Assembly (NCBI GenBank): GCA_024508855.1
Contig: JANINJ010000087.1
Location: forward strand, 35,325 to 99,324
Length of the DNA stretch: 64,000 bases
Source of the DNA: Xanthobacteraceae bacterium
GTDB lineage: Bacteria; Pseudomonadota; Alphaproteobacteria; Rhizobiales; Xanthobacteraceae
Direction of reading: 5' to 3'
Below are positions 35,584 through 44,458 of this stretch, piece by piece (positions within the stretch are counted from its first letter, which is position 1; every line of letters starts with the position of its first letter). The position numbers and the translations under genes were made by a program. A model generated the notes under the pieces. The model made no database searches. It was not told the DNA's origin and saw only the letters and a program-made list of their open reading frames with translations.

Positions 35584-36375
35584 ATGAACAAAAACTCGAT
35601 TCCGTGGGGGCCGGCGCCGCGCCGCCAGATTGATGCGCCGAAGACGCTGGCCGACGAAGCCTATCAACGCATCCATGACGATATCATTCGTGGCGTATTC
35701 GCACCCAATGACAAGCTGCAGCCCGATGCATTGCGGGAACGCTACGACATCGGCCTCAGCCCGGTCCGCGAGGCGCTGTCGCGCGTAGCTCTGGAAGGGC
35801 TCGCGGTCACGGAGGGGCAGCGGGGATTCTTCGTCGCCCCGGCCACGCGGCAGGAATTGCTGGATATCGCCGATCTACGCATCAATTTTTCGGTGATGTC
35901 CCTCGAACGCTCGATCCGGCTTGGCGATGATGCCTGGGAGAACCGTGTCGTCACCACCTATTATCAGCTCAGCAAGCTGGAAAATCTGACCAAACGTGAG
36001 CCCCGGACGTTCCACGACGAGTGGGAGCGTCGCAACCGTGATTTCCATCAGGCGCTGGAATCCGGCTGCGGATCGCCGTGGTTGCTGCACTTCTGCGATA
36101 TTCTGTACGACCAGCTGGAGCGCTATCGGCGCCGATTTGTCGTCTATACCGACATCCATCCCACCATCGCGGAAGAACATCGCCAGATCATGGAATTGGC
36201 GCTGGCGCGCGATACAGCAGCTTGCAAGGTGCTGAAGCAGCACTTTGAACATGCAGCCCAGGTGATCGGCTCGATGATGGCCGAAGCGACCAAAGCTGCT
36301 GCGCCGGCGAAAAAGAAGGCGTCTGCCAAGGCCAAGCCAAAATCGGCAAAGGCGGCGACCTCCCGCGTCGCCTGA
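35584..36375 (+). CDS. GntR family regulator with a Lys/Ala-rich C-terminal tail
   Basis: 263 residues from ATG 35584; the frame runs further upstream to 35488 but those residues are unlike the family. A winged HTH follows a 25-residue leader (IIRGVFAPNDKLQPDAL, then LSPVREALSRVALEGL and the wing GQRGFFVAP). The FCD domain includes RNRDFHQALESGC and EEHRQIMELAL. The last 26 residues, from about 238, are almost only Ala, Lys, Pro and Ser, like an H1-type DNA-binding tail, which is unusual for GntR proteins. By position it controls the 29-37.7 kb genes. Confidence 0.92.
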   Translation: MNKNSIPWGPAPRRQIDAPKTLADEAYQRIHDDIIRGVFAPNDKLQPDALRERYDIGLSPVREALSRVALEGLAVTEGQRGFFVAPATRQELLDIADLRINFSVMSLERSIRLGDDAWENRVVTTYYQLSKLENLTKREPRTFHDEWERRNRDFHQALESGCGSPWLLHFCDILYDQLERYRRRFVVYTDIHPTIAEEHRQIMELALARDTAACKVLKQHFEHAAQVIGSMMAEATKAAAPAKKKASAKAKPKSAKAATSRVA

Positions 36376-36478
36376 CGCGGCCTCGCCACCCTATCTAATC
36401 TCAAGCTTCCGACCGAAACGGCCGGCCTCTCAAGGCCGAGCCGCGCGTATGGCTGCATGATCCATGGCATTTTGACAC

Positions 36479-36524
36479 ATGCGATAAAAATATTAAAAAT
36501 CGATATTGTAATAAATTATCGCAT
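36479..36524. promoter_or_regulatory. AT-rich promoter with widely spaced inverted repeat ATGCGATAA...TTATCGCAT
   Basis: Nine-base perfect arms at 36479-36487 and 36516-36524, 28 bp apart, in very AT-rich DNA just upstream of the SBP gene start. They may be two half-operators or flank a core promoter. The neighbouring GntR protein is the natural reader. Confidence 0.5.
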
Positions 36525-36558
36525 TTATAATATTGCGCACGTCATGGAGGATTGGCGA

Positions 36559-37725
36559 ATGGGTGGCATGGTCATGGATGGAAAAACATTGCGCCGTGCG
36601 GCGCTGCTTGGAGCTGTTGCTGTCTCCGCGGTTCTGTTTGCAGGACAGGCGCTGGCGGACGTCAAGATCGGGGTGCTGATGCCGCTTTCGGGCAAGGGCG
36701 CTTCCTACGGACAGCATCAGGACGTTGCCCTGAAGATGGCACTTGAAACGCTGGCGAAAACCGGCGGCAAGGGCGAAAAGATCGAGACCGTCGTCTACGA
36801 TACCCGTGGCGAAAATGCCGAAGCGATCAACCTGACGCGCAAGCTCATTTTCAACGACAAGGTACTGGCGATCGTCGGGCCGTTCTTCAGCGCCGAGTGC
36901 GAGGTGGCATTTCCGATCGCGGCGCAAGGCAAGACGCCGATCGTAACGGCGTCTTCCGCCAAGCCCGGTATTGCCACCAAGAACCGGCCTTGGGCCTTCC
37001 GCAACGCGTTGTCGTCGGATCAGATGAACGGCTATCTGCTGGATGTCTGGCTCAAGCGCAATCCGATCAAGTCGGTGGTCGTACTGACCGACGTCAAGGA
37101 CGCTTTCACGAAGGTCGATGGCACGGTGGTTTTCCCTGCCGAGCTGAAGGAGAAGGGCGTCAAGGTTCTCGACAATATCTCCTATCAGACCGGTGACATC
37201 GATTACTCCGCGCAGGTCACCAAGGCCAAGGGGCAGAATCCTGATGGCATCGTTATCGCCGGCCTCTACAACGAGGGCGGCAATATCGTTCGTGAAATCC
37301 GCAAGCAAGGCATGACGCAGCCGATCCTCGGTGCGCTCGGCATGTCCGAACCGCGCTTCCTTGAGATCGCTGGCAAAGCAGGCGACGGAACGATGGTCGT
37401 CAATCCGTTCTGGCCGGACGACCCGGATCCGAAGGTCCATGCCTGGGCGACGGAATACAAGGCTCGTGCAAAGGTCGAAGCCGGCAATACGGCAGCGCTG
37501 ATGTACGATTCGGTTCTGCTCTTGAAGACCTGCATCGAACGCTCTGGCGTTACCAACAAGCCTGAGGACCTTGCCGCCGACAGGACCCGGATCATGGAAT
37601 GTCTGTCGAAGGTCAAGGACGAGCCGGGCATTGCAGGGCCGGTGACCTTCAACGCCAACGGTGACGCTCAGTTGAAGCCGACCGTGCTTGTCGCCAAGGA
37701 CGGCAAGTGGGAGAGCATCAAGTAA
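36559..37725 (+). CDS. ABC transporter substrate-binding protein, Liv type
   Basis: 388 residues from ATG 36559, which has GGAGG eight bases upstream; four in-frame ATGs cluster here (36544, 36559, 36568, 36574). The signal peptide is long, with cleavage expected after GQALA. The mature start is VKIGVLMPLSGKGASYGQ, typical of type I periplasmic binding proteins. It probably serves the LivHMGF set at 28.99-32.17 kb, which has no SBP of its own. It is separated from that operon by the GntR gene and its own promoter region. Confidence 0.93.
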   Translation: MGGMVMDGKTLRRAALLGAVAVSAVLFAGQALADVKIGVLMPLSGKGASYGQHQDVALKMALETLAKTGGKGEKIETVVYDTRGENAEAINLTRKLIFNDKVLAIVGPFFSAECEVAFPIAAQGKTPIVTASSAKPGIATKNRPWAFRNALSSDQMNGYLLDVWLKRNPIKSVVVLTDVKDAFTKVDGTVVFPAELKEKGVKVLDNISYQTGDIDYSAQVTKAKGQNPDGIVIAGLYNEGGNIVREIRKQGMTQPILGALGMSEPRFLEIAGKAGDGTMVVNPFWPDDPDPKVHAWATEYKARAKVEAGNTAALMYDSVLLLKTCIERSGVTNKPEDLAADRTRIMECLSKVKDEPGIAGPVTFNANGDAQLKPTVLVAKDGKWESIK

Positions 37726-37762
37726 CCTGACCGCTCACTCGCAACTCGATTGAAACGTCGTA

Positions 37763-37797
37763 AAAAGCGGAAGCGACGATGAATCGCTTCCGCTTTT
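37763..37797. terminator. Strong bidirectional Rho-independent terminator
   Basis: A perfect 14-bp stem AAAAGCGGAAGCGA / TCGCTTCCGCTTTT with a 7-nt loop. It carries A and T tracts on either side and lies between two convergent genes. Confidence 0.93.
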
Positions 37798-37844
37798 ACT
37801 TATGCGACTATCAGAGAGCTAAAAGCGGTGTTCCGCGATGGGCT

Positions 37845-38522
37845 TTATGCAACGTTGCGGCTGTGCACCGGATCGAGCAGCCAGCGCACCTCCCGGCCGA
37901 ATGGATCGCGAGCGTCCGCCAGTTGCTTGAATAATGTCAGGCCATTCTCGGCAAGAACGACAAAATGCGTCTCTCTGTCGTTCGCCTGCAGCAATTGGTG
38001 ATACGACATCCCGCCGCGGCGAGCTGCGGGGGATGAACGGCGAGCTGCAATCACGGTAAACAGCGTATCAAGCTGCGCCAATTCCGCCGTGATATTTGAA
38101 ATTTCGTTCGTTGCTGGCGTCGACGCGAAGGCATCAACCGCGACGATCCCGCCGATAGTCGGCAGATTTTCCTGGCGATGGGACTGCAGCACCGCCAAGC
38201 AAGCAGACAGGGCGGCGGCTCCATCTGCAACCGCGACGATTCGCAATGGCCGCGTCGATGTCGACGCCAGCTGCGTCGTTGCGCGTGACAGCGCATCGTT
38301 GATCGCCACTGCAACTGCAGTCGCACTGGTACTCTCTGTCACAGCCAGATGCAGTACGTTCCAGCCCTCGTCGGTCATGGTTTCAGCAAGCGTCGCAATG
38401 CCATCGTGGCTCGACGAGCCGGCTTCCATAACGAGCAACAGGCGATCGCTGGCAGATTCCGCCAAGTAGAGGGTAGCTGCGACGTTGGCGTGTTCGGCTG
38501 ACGATATGTCGATATGGCGCAT
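37845..38522 (-). CDS. Unknown protein, possible degenerate alpha/beta-hydrolase fold
   Basis: 225 residues, not recognised. Visible features: a beta-strand-like RLLLVMEAGSSSHDG near residue 28, a Ser/Thr/Ala-rich middle, a strand LRIVAVADGAAALSACLAVL that resembles a nucleophile elbow (V-A-D-G-A-A) without Ser, and GGIVAVDAFAS. It has no signal peptide or membrane helix. It starts 6 nt after the DUF1989 gene, so it is part of the 38-42 kb operon. It could be a catalytically dead hydrolase or a partner of the DUF1989 protein. Confidence 0.75.
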   Translation of the reverse strand: MRHIDISSAEHANVAATLYLAESASDRLLLVMEAGSSSHDGIATLAETMTDEGWNVLHLAVTESTSATAVAVAINDALSRATTQLASTSTRPLRIVAVADGAAALSACLAVLQSHRQENLPTIGGIVAVDAFASTPATNEISNITAELAQLDTLFTVIAARRSSPAARRGGMSYHQLLQANDRETHFVVLAENGLTLFKQLADARDPFGREVRWLLDPVHSRNVA

Positions 38523-38528
38523 GGCGGT

Positions 38529-39191
38529 CTATTGCTCCATGACCTGTACGTGAACCGGACTGCATGTGGAGCCGTTCACCGGCGCGATGACATCCATCGG
38601 GCAGTTCGACAACGCCACGATGCAATCGCAGATCGCTTCGAATTCAATGAAATCCCCGGCCTTGGTAACGCCCGGCTCGATGATCCAATGGCCTTTGTCG
38701 CAGTCGTGGTGATAGTTCATGAACAGGTCCATGGTGTCCGGGATATCTTCCGGCAACAGCCCGAACGGTTGCATCAGATCGGAGATGACTTCGTGGCAGC
38801 CGCGGCGGCCGGGATGGCCGTAATATTCGTAGAGCTCGCGGTTACACATCCGATTGTGCACGTCATGGATGCCAACGCGCTCGGCGTGATCGGTTTTGAT
38901 CGTCATCAGCGGCGTGCAGATCGTAGATATCAGCGTGTCGCCCGGCAGCAACTTGTCACGCGGGACAAACTTCTGACCCGGCGCGGGCTTGTAGCGCGTG
39001 CGTGAATAGGACGTGGACAGTTTGTCGCGCGGATTGTTGCGATTGAATACGGCCATGTCGACGACCTGCAGACCGGCCAGATCTGTGATTCGCAGTGTCT
39101 CGCCCGGTGCGACGAAGGCAAGGCATCCGGTCTTGGCCGGCAGGATGTAATCGTAGACGATCTTGTCGGGCTGGATCGTGTGAGCAGACAT
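38529..39191 (-). CDS. DUF1989 / urea carboxylase-associated family protein
   Basis: 220 residues. The family pattern is seen in ILPAKTGCLAFVAPGETLRI, VVDMAVFNRNN, the HNRMCNRELY segment and DLFMNYHHDCDKG with its His and Cys residues. DUF1989 proteins accompany urea carboxylase/allophanate hydrolase and amine- or guanidine-utilisation genes. Their biochemical role is not settled; the conserved His/Cys set suggests metal or thiol chemistry. It is between the unknown protein (6-nt gap) and the MBL hydrolase (6-nt gap), so all are co-transcribed. Confidence 0.9.
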   Translation of the reverse strand: MSAHTIQPDKIVYDYILPAKTGCLAFVAPGETLRITDLAGLQVVDMAVFNRNNPRDKLSTSYSRTRYKPAPGQKFVPRDKLLPGDTLISTICTPLMTIKTDHAERVGIHDVHNRMCNRELYEYYGHPGRRGCHEVISDLMQPFGLLPEDIPDTMDLFMNYHHDCDKGHWIIEPGVTKAGDFIEFEAICDCIVALSNCPMDVIAPVNGSTCSPVHVQVMEQ

Positions 39192-39197
39192 TGGCAG

Positions 39198-40040
39198 TTA
39201 TCCGAGGAGGCTGGTGTGACCCGGCGAGAGGTGAAGCTCGGCAATCCGAGTGCCATGCGGCGAGCCGGTTCGGTAGCGCGTGAAAATTTCGATGTCATGA
39301 CCCGGCAACAGCCGGGCGAGATCGTCGCCGGCAACTTCCTTGATCCGCTTCATCTCGCGCAGGATGTTCCAGGCGTTGCCCTGCATGTAGCCAGGTGGCC
39401 ACATTCGTTCCACGTTGAAGTAGGTGTAGCAGACGTCGCCTGCGAGCGCGTAACGGCCTCCGCTGGTTGCCACCTCCAGCCATTGAATGCCGAAACTGTG
39501 CGTGTCCTTGGCGATGCGGCAGGTCACGCCTTCGTGCAACTGATAGTCACCATCGAGCAGCGTCACGCGGCCGGCGGCAATCGCGGCGTCCAGTGATTTG
39601 AAATTTTCAACGTCGAGTGAGGAGAACGGCCATTTGTCCTTGCCGACGCCATCTCCGCCAAATTCGGTAATTACCTGCTTCCAGCTCTCGTACTCGTAGC
39701 GCTGCACAAAGATATGTGCATTGGGGAAACCGTCGATGTTGCCGGCGTGGTCGAAGTGCAGATGCGTCAGCACCAGCGTATCGATTTCGTTGGGAGCAAT
39801 ACCGTGACGCCGCAACAGTTCATCGGTGCGGACGAAATCCTTGAACCCGGGGCCGGTCATCGAGACGCCGCCGCTGAAGCCTGTGTCGATCAATATGCGT
39901 TTGCCGTCGGTCGCTTGCAGGAGCGAGACGATCATGGGGACGGCAATATGGCCATGATTGCTGGCGATCGGCGTGCCACGAACGAAATCGAGTGGCAGGC
40001 GGCCTTCCGCGTAACAGAAGGTCCAGATACTCCAGTCCAC
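39198..40040 (-). CDS. MBL-fold metallo-hydrolase, N-acyl homoserine lactonase-like
   Basis: About 280 residues from a GTG at 40040 with AGGA eight bases upstream; a TTG at 40076 would extend it by 12. The zinc motif is LTHLHFDHAGN (H-x-H-x-D-H), with further ligands in the AKDTHSFG and LLPGHD segments. The family opens lactone rings; in a catabolic operon a ring-derived lactone is as likely a substrate as a quorum-sensing signal. Next to a DUF1989 and a YtcJ gene on the same strand. Confidence 0.88.
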   Translation of the reverse strand: MDWSIWTFCYAEGRLPLDFVRGTPIASNHGHIAVPMIVSLLQATDGKRILIDTGFSGGVSMTGPGFKDFVRTDELLRRHGIAPNEIDTLVLTHLHFDHAGNIDGFPNAHIFVQRYEYESWKQVITEFGGDGVGKDKWPFSSLDVENFKSLDAAIAAGRVTLLDGDYQLHEGVTCRIAKDTHSFGIQWLEVATSGGRYALAGDVCYTYFNVERMWPPGYMQGNAWNILREMKRIKEVAGDDLARLLPGHDIEIFTRYRTGSPHGTRIAELHLSPGHTSLLG

Positions 40041-40116
40041 GATGGTGTTCCTTATCTTCGTTGTAGGTGCATCCAAGACGTCGCCGCATGGGCGGCGTAT
40101 GGATGACGCAGCGTTG

Positions 40117-41835
40117 TCACGAGAACAAGCCCGAATCGTGCACTGGCTTGCCGCCCAGCAGCGTGGCGAGAACCTTCGCTTCCGGGATGCGATCTTCCGG
40201 CATCGTCATGATGTCGTCCGACAGGATAGCAAGATCGGCGAGTTTGCCCGGCTCGATCGAACCGATGCGGTGCTCCCAGAACGCAGCATAGGCTGCATTG
40301 TAAGTCGCCATCCGCAAGGCTTCGGCGCGCGTGATCTTTTGCCGTGGCAGGCCGAATACGTGTCCGGTCACGCCGCCCTTGCGGGCGAGGCTTTGCCAGA
40401 ATGTAAAGATCGGATCGTACGGCCGGCCGTCGGTCGATTGCGAAATGACGACACCGGCGTCGAGCCAATCGCGCAGCGGAATGGCGTCGGCAGACATCTC
40501 CTCGCCGAAGCAGCGCAGATAGACGCTGTCGTAATTCCACAGGAAGTTGGCGGTCGTGGTGGCGACGACGCCGAGGCGGCGGCATGTCGCCATGTTCTCG
40601 GCGCTGGGAAACTGGCAATGCTCGATGACCCATCGCTTGCCTTTGATTGGAATTTCGCGGTCGATGGTTTCGAACATCGCCAGCACCTTGTCGATCGCGC
40701 CGCCGCCGGCACACTGCACTTGTACGCGCAGGTTGGCGCGTGCTGCGCGGAACAAGCCATCAAGGAAGGCTTCGTCCGGTGTGTGCTGCACGCCATTCCA
40801 GGCGTAGCCGCGTGCGCCGACATAAGGCTCGCGCATCAGGCAGGCGCCGATGGCGGTGGCGCTGTCGAACGAATAGCCGAGGCCGCCATAGCGCAGCAGG
40901 TCGTCGCCGAAGCCTTCGCCTGCGGCGTAGAGTGCGGTCTCATCGATCAAGGCCTGACCCTTGGCAATGTCGGTGAAGAACGCATTCGGCCAGGAGATCA
41001 CGAAATAGGTTCGCACCGAGAGGTTTCGCCGTTGCCACAGGTCGGCATAGGCAAGTTGCTGCGGCTTCGGAATGCCGTGGCCTTCGTAGATCGCGGTGAC
41101 GCCGGCGCGATTGAAAGCCTGCATGCCGGCTTCGACGGCGCGATTCATATAGGCCTGATCGAACGGCGGAAGCATCGGAAACAGCGCGCGATTGGGACGG
41201 ATCGTGCCGTAGGTGTCGGGCATCAATTTTGGAAACGTGAAATCCTTGAACACGCCGGTCGGCTCGCCGGCGTCGTCCTTTTCAATCTCGACGCCGGCAG
41301 GCGTGGGTGTGGTGCCCGTGATGCCGGCGGCGCGTATCGCGGCGCTGTTGGCGATGGCGAAACCCGGTGCGATCAGGCCTGGCGGTTCGATATAGACCGG
41401 GTTGTCCGGTGAGACCTTGTCGAGATCGTGCCGGTTGGGCCATCGGCCCTCCTGCAATGCTGCCGGAAAGGCAAAGGCTTCAGGCTCGTTGGCCAACGGA
41501 TTGCAAACGATCCATTCGCCCGGTTTGCGCTGGCTGACTTCGCGGCGAATGATCGCGAGGACATCGTCGATCGATTTGACGCCATCGAAGGATGGCTTGA
41601 GCGCGCGGATGCCGACGCCGTCCATGTGCGGATGACCGTCGACGAAGCCCGGCACCACGGCGCGGCCTTCGAGATCGACCTTGCGGGTGGAGGGCCCTGC
41701 CAGCTTGAGAATCTCTTGTGACGAACCGGTGGCGACAATTTGTCCGTCGTAAATCGCCAGCGCCTCCTGGACGCTGTCTTGGCGGTCGACGGTATAGATT
41801 TTGCCGCGATGCAAAATGAGATCGGGATGCGTCAT
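40117..41835 (-). CDS. YtcJ-family amidohydrolase, paralogue of 33020-34744
   Basis: 572 residues from ATG 41835 (MTHPDLILHRGKIYTVD); a longer frame begins at 41907 but is less family-like. Metal motif VPGFVDGHPHMDG, then IYEGHGIPK, IEHCQFPSAENM, SQSTDGRPYDP and the closing GSIEPGKLADLAILSDD. Large blocks are identical with the paralogue 7 kb away, including GEGFGDDLL and FSFDSATAIGA-like segments, so the two arose by duplication. It is the first gene of the 38-42 kb operon and divergent from the meta-cleavage operon, so it may supply that pathway with substrate. Confidence 0.92.
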   Translation of the reverse strand: MTHPDLILHRGKIYTVDRQDSVQEALAIYDGQIVATGSSQEILKLAGPSTRKVDLEGRAVVPGFVDGHPHMDGVGIRALKPSFDGVKSIDDVLAIIRREVSQRKPGEWIVCNPLANEPEAFAFPAALQEGRWPNRHDLDKVSPDNPVYIEPPGLIAPGFAIANSAAIRAAGITGTTPTPAGVEIEKDDAGEPTGVFKDFTFPKLMPDTYGTIRPNRALFPMLPPFDQAYMNRAVEAGMQAFNRAGVTAIYEGHGIPKPQQLAYADLWQRRNLSVRTYFVISWPNAFFTDIAKGQALIDETALYAAGEGFGDDLLRYGGLGYSFDSATAIGACLMREPYVGARGYAWNGVQHTPDEAFLDGLFRAARANLRVQVQCAGGGAIDKVLAMFETIDREIPIKGKRWVIEHCQFPSAENMATCRRLGVVATTTANFLWNYDSVYLRCFGEEMSADAIPLRDWLDAGVVISQSTDGRPYDPIFTFWQSLARKGGVTGHVFGLPRQKITRAEALRMATYNAAYAAFWEHRIGSIEPGKLADLAILSDDIMTMPEDRIPEAKVLATLLGGKPVHDSGLFS

Positions 41836-41924
41836 AGGCCGTTCGTGTTGGGGTTTCCGGGGACCCGCGAGGGCGGGTGTCTGGCATGAGATAAATCGCT
41901 CTTGCATAGTAGAGCATTACTTGT

Positions 41925-41953
41925 TTTATGAAATCAATGAAATTTATGAAATC
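41925..41953. promoter_or_regulatory. Direct repeat TTTATGAAATC x2 in a divergent promoter
   Basis: Two exact 11-base copies (41925-41935 and 41943-41953), 18 bp apart start to start, in the 216-bp gap between the divergent YtcJ operon and the meta-cleavage operon. They may bind a regulator as tandem half-sites. No regulator gene is adjacent to this promoter. Confidence 0.4.
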
Positions 41954-42051
41954 TGTCTCAGGTGATATACTGGCGCCGGGCAGGTTTCGTTATCGATGCA
42001 GGCATCTGCACCGGGATGCAGGCTGTTTCCGGCGCAATTTGGAGTCGAGAC

Positions 42052-43542
42052 ATGAATAAGGCAGTCACCAACGTCGAGACGGCGAGCCCGTGCCTGGCGA
42101 ATTTCATCGACGGGCGCTTCGTCACCGTTGGCGGGAAATCGTTCGAAAATCGCAATCCGGCCACCGGCGAACTGATCAACCTGGTTTCCGAAGCCGATGC
42201 GGTTGCAGTGGATGATGCGGTGAGGGCGGCCCGGCGTGCGCTGAAGGGGCCGTGGGGTCGGATGAGCGAGCAGGAACGCTCGGCGATCCTGCGCAAGGTC
42301 GCCGACGGGATCATGAAGCGGTTCGACGAATTCCTCAAAGCCGAGGTGCTGGATACCGGCAAGCCGGCGTCGTTGGCATCGCATATCGATATCCCGCGCG
42401 GCGCCGCCAATTTCAATATTTTCGCCGATCAGGTGCTGACGCTCTCGACCGAAACGTTCCGGATGGCGACGCCGGACGGCGCAGGAGCGCTGAACTATGC
42501 CATTCGCGTGCCGCGCGGCGTCATCGGCGTGGTGTGCCCGTGGAATTTGCCGCTGCTGCTGATGACCTGGAAGGTCGCGCCGGCGCTGGCCTGCGGCAAC
42601 ACCGTCGTCGTCAAGCCTTCCGAAGAGACGCCGACCACGGCCGCGTTGCTCGGTGAGGTCATGAACGAAGCTGGCGTGCCGCCGGGCGTATATAATGTCG
42701 TGCACGGTTTCGGGCCGAACAGCGCCGGTGAATTCCTCACCCGTCACCCCGGCGTGGATGGCGTCACCTTCACCGGAGAAACCGCGACCGGCACTGCGAT
42801 CATGAAGGCTGCGGCGGATGGCGTGCGTCCGGTATCGCTCGAACTCGGAGGCAAGAATGCCGCGGTGGTGTTCGCCGACTGCAATCTCGACAAGGCGATC
42901 GAGGGCACCATGCGCTCGGTATTCGCCAATTGCGGCCAGGTCTGCCTCGGTACCGAGCGGGTCTATGTCGAACGTCCGATCTTCGACGTGTTCGTCGAGC
43001 GCCTGAAGGCAACTGCGGCGGGCCTCAAGATGGGCGATCCCTTCGACAAAGCGACGACGATGGGGCCGCTGATCAGCCAGGAGCATCGCAAGAAAGTGCT
43101 GTCGTACTACGACAAGGCCAAAGCAGAAGGCGCGACGCTGGTGCTTGGCGGCGGGGTGCCCGATCTCAGTGGATCTTATGCCAAGGGCTCGTTCGTGCAG
43201 CCGACGATCTGGACCGGCTTGAAGGAAACATCGCCGGTCATTCGCGAGGAAATCTTCGGGCCGTGCTGTCACATCCAGCCGTTCGACAGCGAGGATGAGG
43301 CTGTCACGCTCGCCAATGACAGTCCTTACGGCCTCGCCACCTCGATCTGGACTGAAAACCTGACCCGTGCCCATCGCGTAGCGGCGCAGATCGATGTCGG
43401 GATCACCTGGGTCAATTCGTGGTTCCTGCGCGATCTGCGCACGCCGTTCGGCGGCTCCAAGCAATCCGGCATCGGCCGCGAGGGCGGCGTACATTCGATG
43501 GAATTTTACACCGAACTGCGCAATGTTTGCATCAAGCTCTGA
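42052..43542 (+). CDS. 2-aminomuconate/2-hydroxymuconate semialdehyde dehydrogenase
   Basis: 496 residues from ATG 42052 with GGAG upstream. It is an ALDH with the general base in LELGGKN and the catalytic Cys in NCGQVCLGTERVYV. The C-terminal block VNSWFLRDLRTPFGGSKQSG, then GREGGVHSMEFYTELRN, is diagnostic for the DmpC/XylG/AmnC/NbaE group. It oxidises the semialdehyde made by extradiol opening of a catechol or 2-aminophenol to the muconate. The 3-hydroxyanthranilate-type dioxygenase in the same operon favours the amino version (AmnC/NbaE). Confidence 0.92.
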   Translation: MNKAVTNVETASPCLANFIDGRFVTVGGKSFENRNPATGELINLVSEADAVAVDDAVRAARRALKGPWGRMSEQERSAILRKVADGIMKRFDEFLKAEVLDTGKPASLASHIDIPRGAANFNIFADQVLTLSTETFRMATPDGAGALNYAIRVPRGVIGVVCPWNLPLLLMTWKVAPALACGNTVVVKPSEETPTTAALLGEVMNEAGVPPGVYNVVHGFGPNSAGEFLTRHPGVDGVTFTGETATGTAIMKAAADGVRPVSLELGGKNAAVVFADCNLDKAIEGTMRSVFANCGQVCLGTERVYVERPIFDVFVERLKATAAGLKMGDPFDKATTMGPLISQEHRKKVLSYYDKAKAEGATLVLGGGVPDLSGSYAKGSFVQPTIWTGLKETSPVIREEIFGPCCHIQPFDSEDEAVTLANDSPYGLATSIWTENLTRAHRVAAQIDVGITWVNSWFLRDLRTPFGGSKQSGIGREGGVHSMEFYTELRNVCIKL

Positions 43543-43667
43543 GCCATTTACTCTCCGATAGAATCGGATCGCGGCTCCAGATTCTTGTTTTGACGCGTTT
43601 CTTCACGCGAACCGGCAACCACTTCGCTTGAAAACGCTACATCACCGACCAGGAGGATTTTCTGACC

Positions 43668-44450
43668 ATGTTGACCGAACAAGAGCGCGCCCAGGCCGCC
43701 GACATTCTGATGGAAGCCGAGCGGACCAAGAAGCCCGCGGTGCAGCTCTCCAAGACCTTTCCCCATATCGAGATCGAGGACTCCTATTCGATCCAGAGCG
43801 AAACGACGCGGCGCAAGATCGCCAGCGGCCGCAAGCTGATCGGTCACAAGGTCGGCCTCACTTCGAAGGCGATGCAGCAGTCGTCACAGATCGACGAGCC
43901 GGATTACGGCCATCTGCTCGACGACATGATGCTGCAGGACGGCGCCAAGGTGCCGCACGCGAACTATTGCGTGCCGCGCGTCGAGCCTGAACTGGCCTTT
44001 GTGCTCGGCAAGCCGCTGAAGGGGCCGGGGATCGGCCTGCTCGATGTGCTGCGCGCCACCGAATACGTCGTGCCGGCGATCGAGATCATAGATGCGCGTG
44101 TGCAGAACCCGCGCAAGATTTTCGACACCGTCGCCGACAACGGCGCGGCCGCGGGAATCGTACTGGGTGGCCGCCCGGTGCGCCCGCACGATGTCGATCT
44201 GCGCTGGGTCGGCGCGGTGTTCTATCGCAACTCGGAAATCGAGGAGACCGGGATCGCCGCCGGTGTGCTCGGTCATCCGGCCATGGGCATTGCGTGGCTG
44301 GCCAACAAGGTCGGCCGGTTCGGCACGGTGCTGGAGCCGGGTCACGTCATGCTGTCCGGTTCGTTCACGCGGCCGGTATGGGCCGACAAGGGCGATACCC
44401 TGCATGCCGATTTCGGGCCGCTCGGCTCGGTCGCAGTCCAGTTCGTGTGA
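43668..44450 (+). CDS. hpaH: 2-oxo-hept-4-ene-1,7-dioate hydratase-like enzyme (HpaH family)
   Basis: 260 residues. The block [20 protein letters not shown] followed by [10 protein letters not shown], the [21 protein letters not shown] segment and [15 protein letters not shown] are very close to HpaH. This family adds water to 2-hydroxydienoates or decarboxylates 4-oxalocrotonate. Ligands for Mg2+ are the Glu pair in VEPELAFVL and the Glu/Asp in IEIIDAR. AGGAGG lies 11 bases upstream of ATG 43668. In this operon it would act after dehydrogenation and deamination of the ring-fission product. Confidence 0.92.
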   Translation: MLTEQERAQAADILMEAERTKKPAVQLSKTFPHIEIEDSYSIQSETTRRKIASGRKLIGHKVGLTSKAMQQSSQIDEPDYGHLLDDMMLQDGAKVPHANYCVPRVEPELAFVLGKPLKGPGIGLLDVLRATEYVVPAIEIIDARVQNPRKIFDTVADNGAAAGIVLGGRPVRPHDVDLRWVGAVFYRNSEIEETGIAAGVLGHPAMGIAWLANKVGRFGTVLEPGHVMLSGSFTRPVWADKGDTLHADFGPLGSVAVQFV

Positions 44451-44458
44451 GCGGTGCG

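Noticed and set aside
40042..41412. 456-codon open frame on the plus strand
   Set aside because: Antisense to the YtcJ paralogue at 40117-41835.
41944..43494. 516-codon open frame on the minus strand
   Set aside because: It is exactly antisense to the aldehyde dehydrogenase at 42052-43542, is Arg/His/Gly-rich and has no family features; a shadow of high-GC codon bias.
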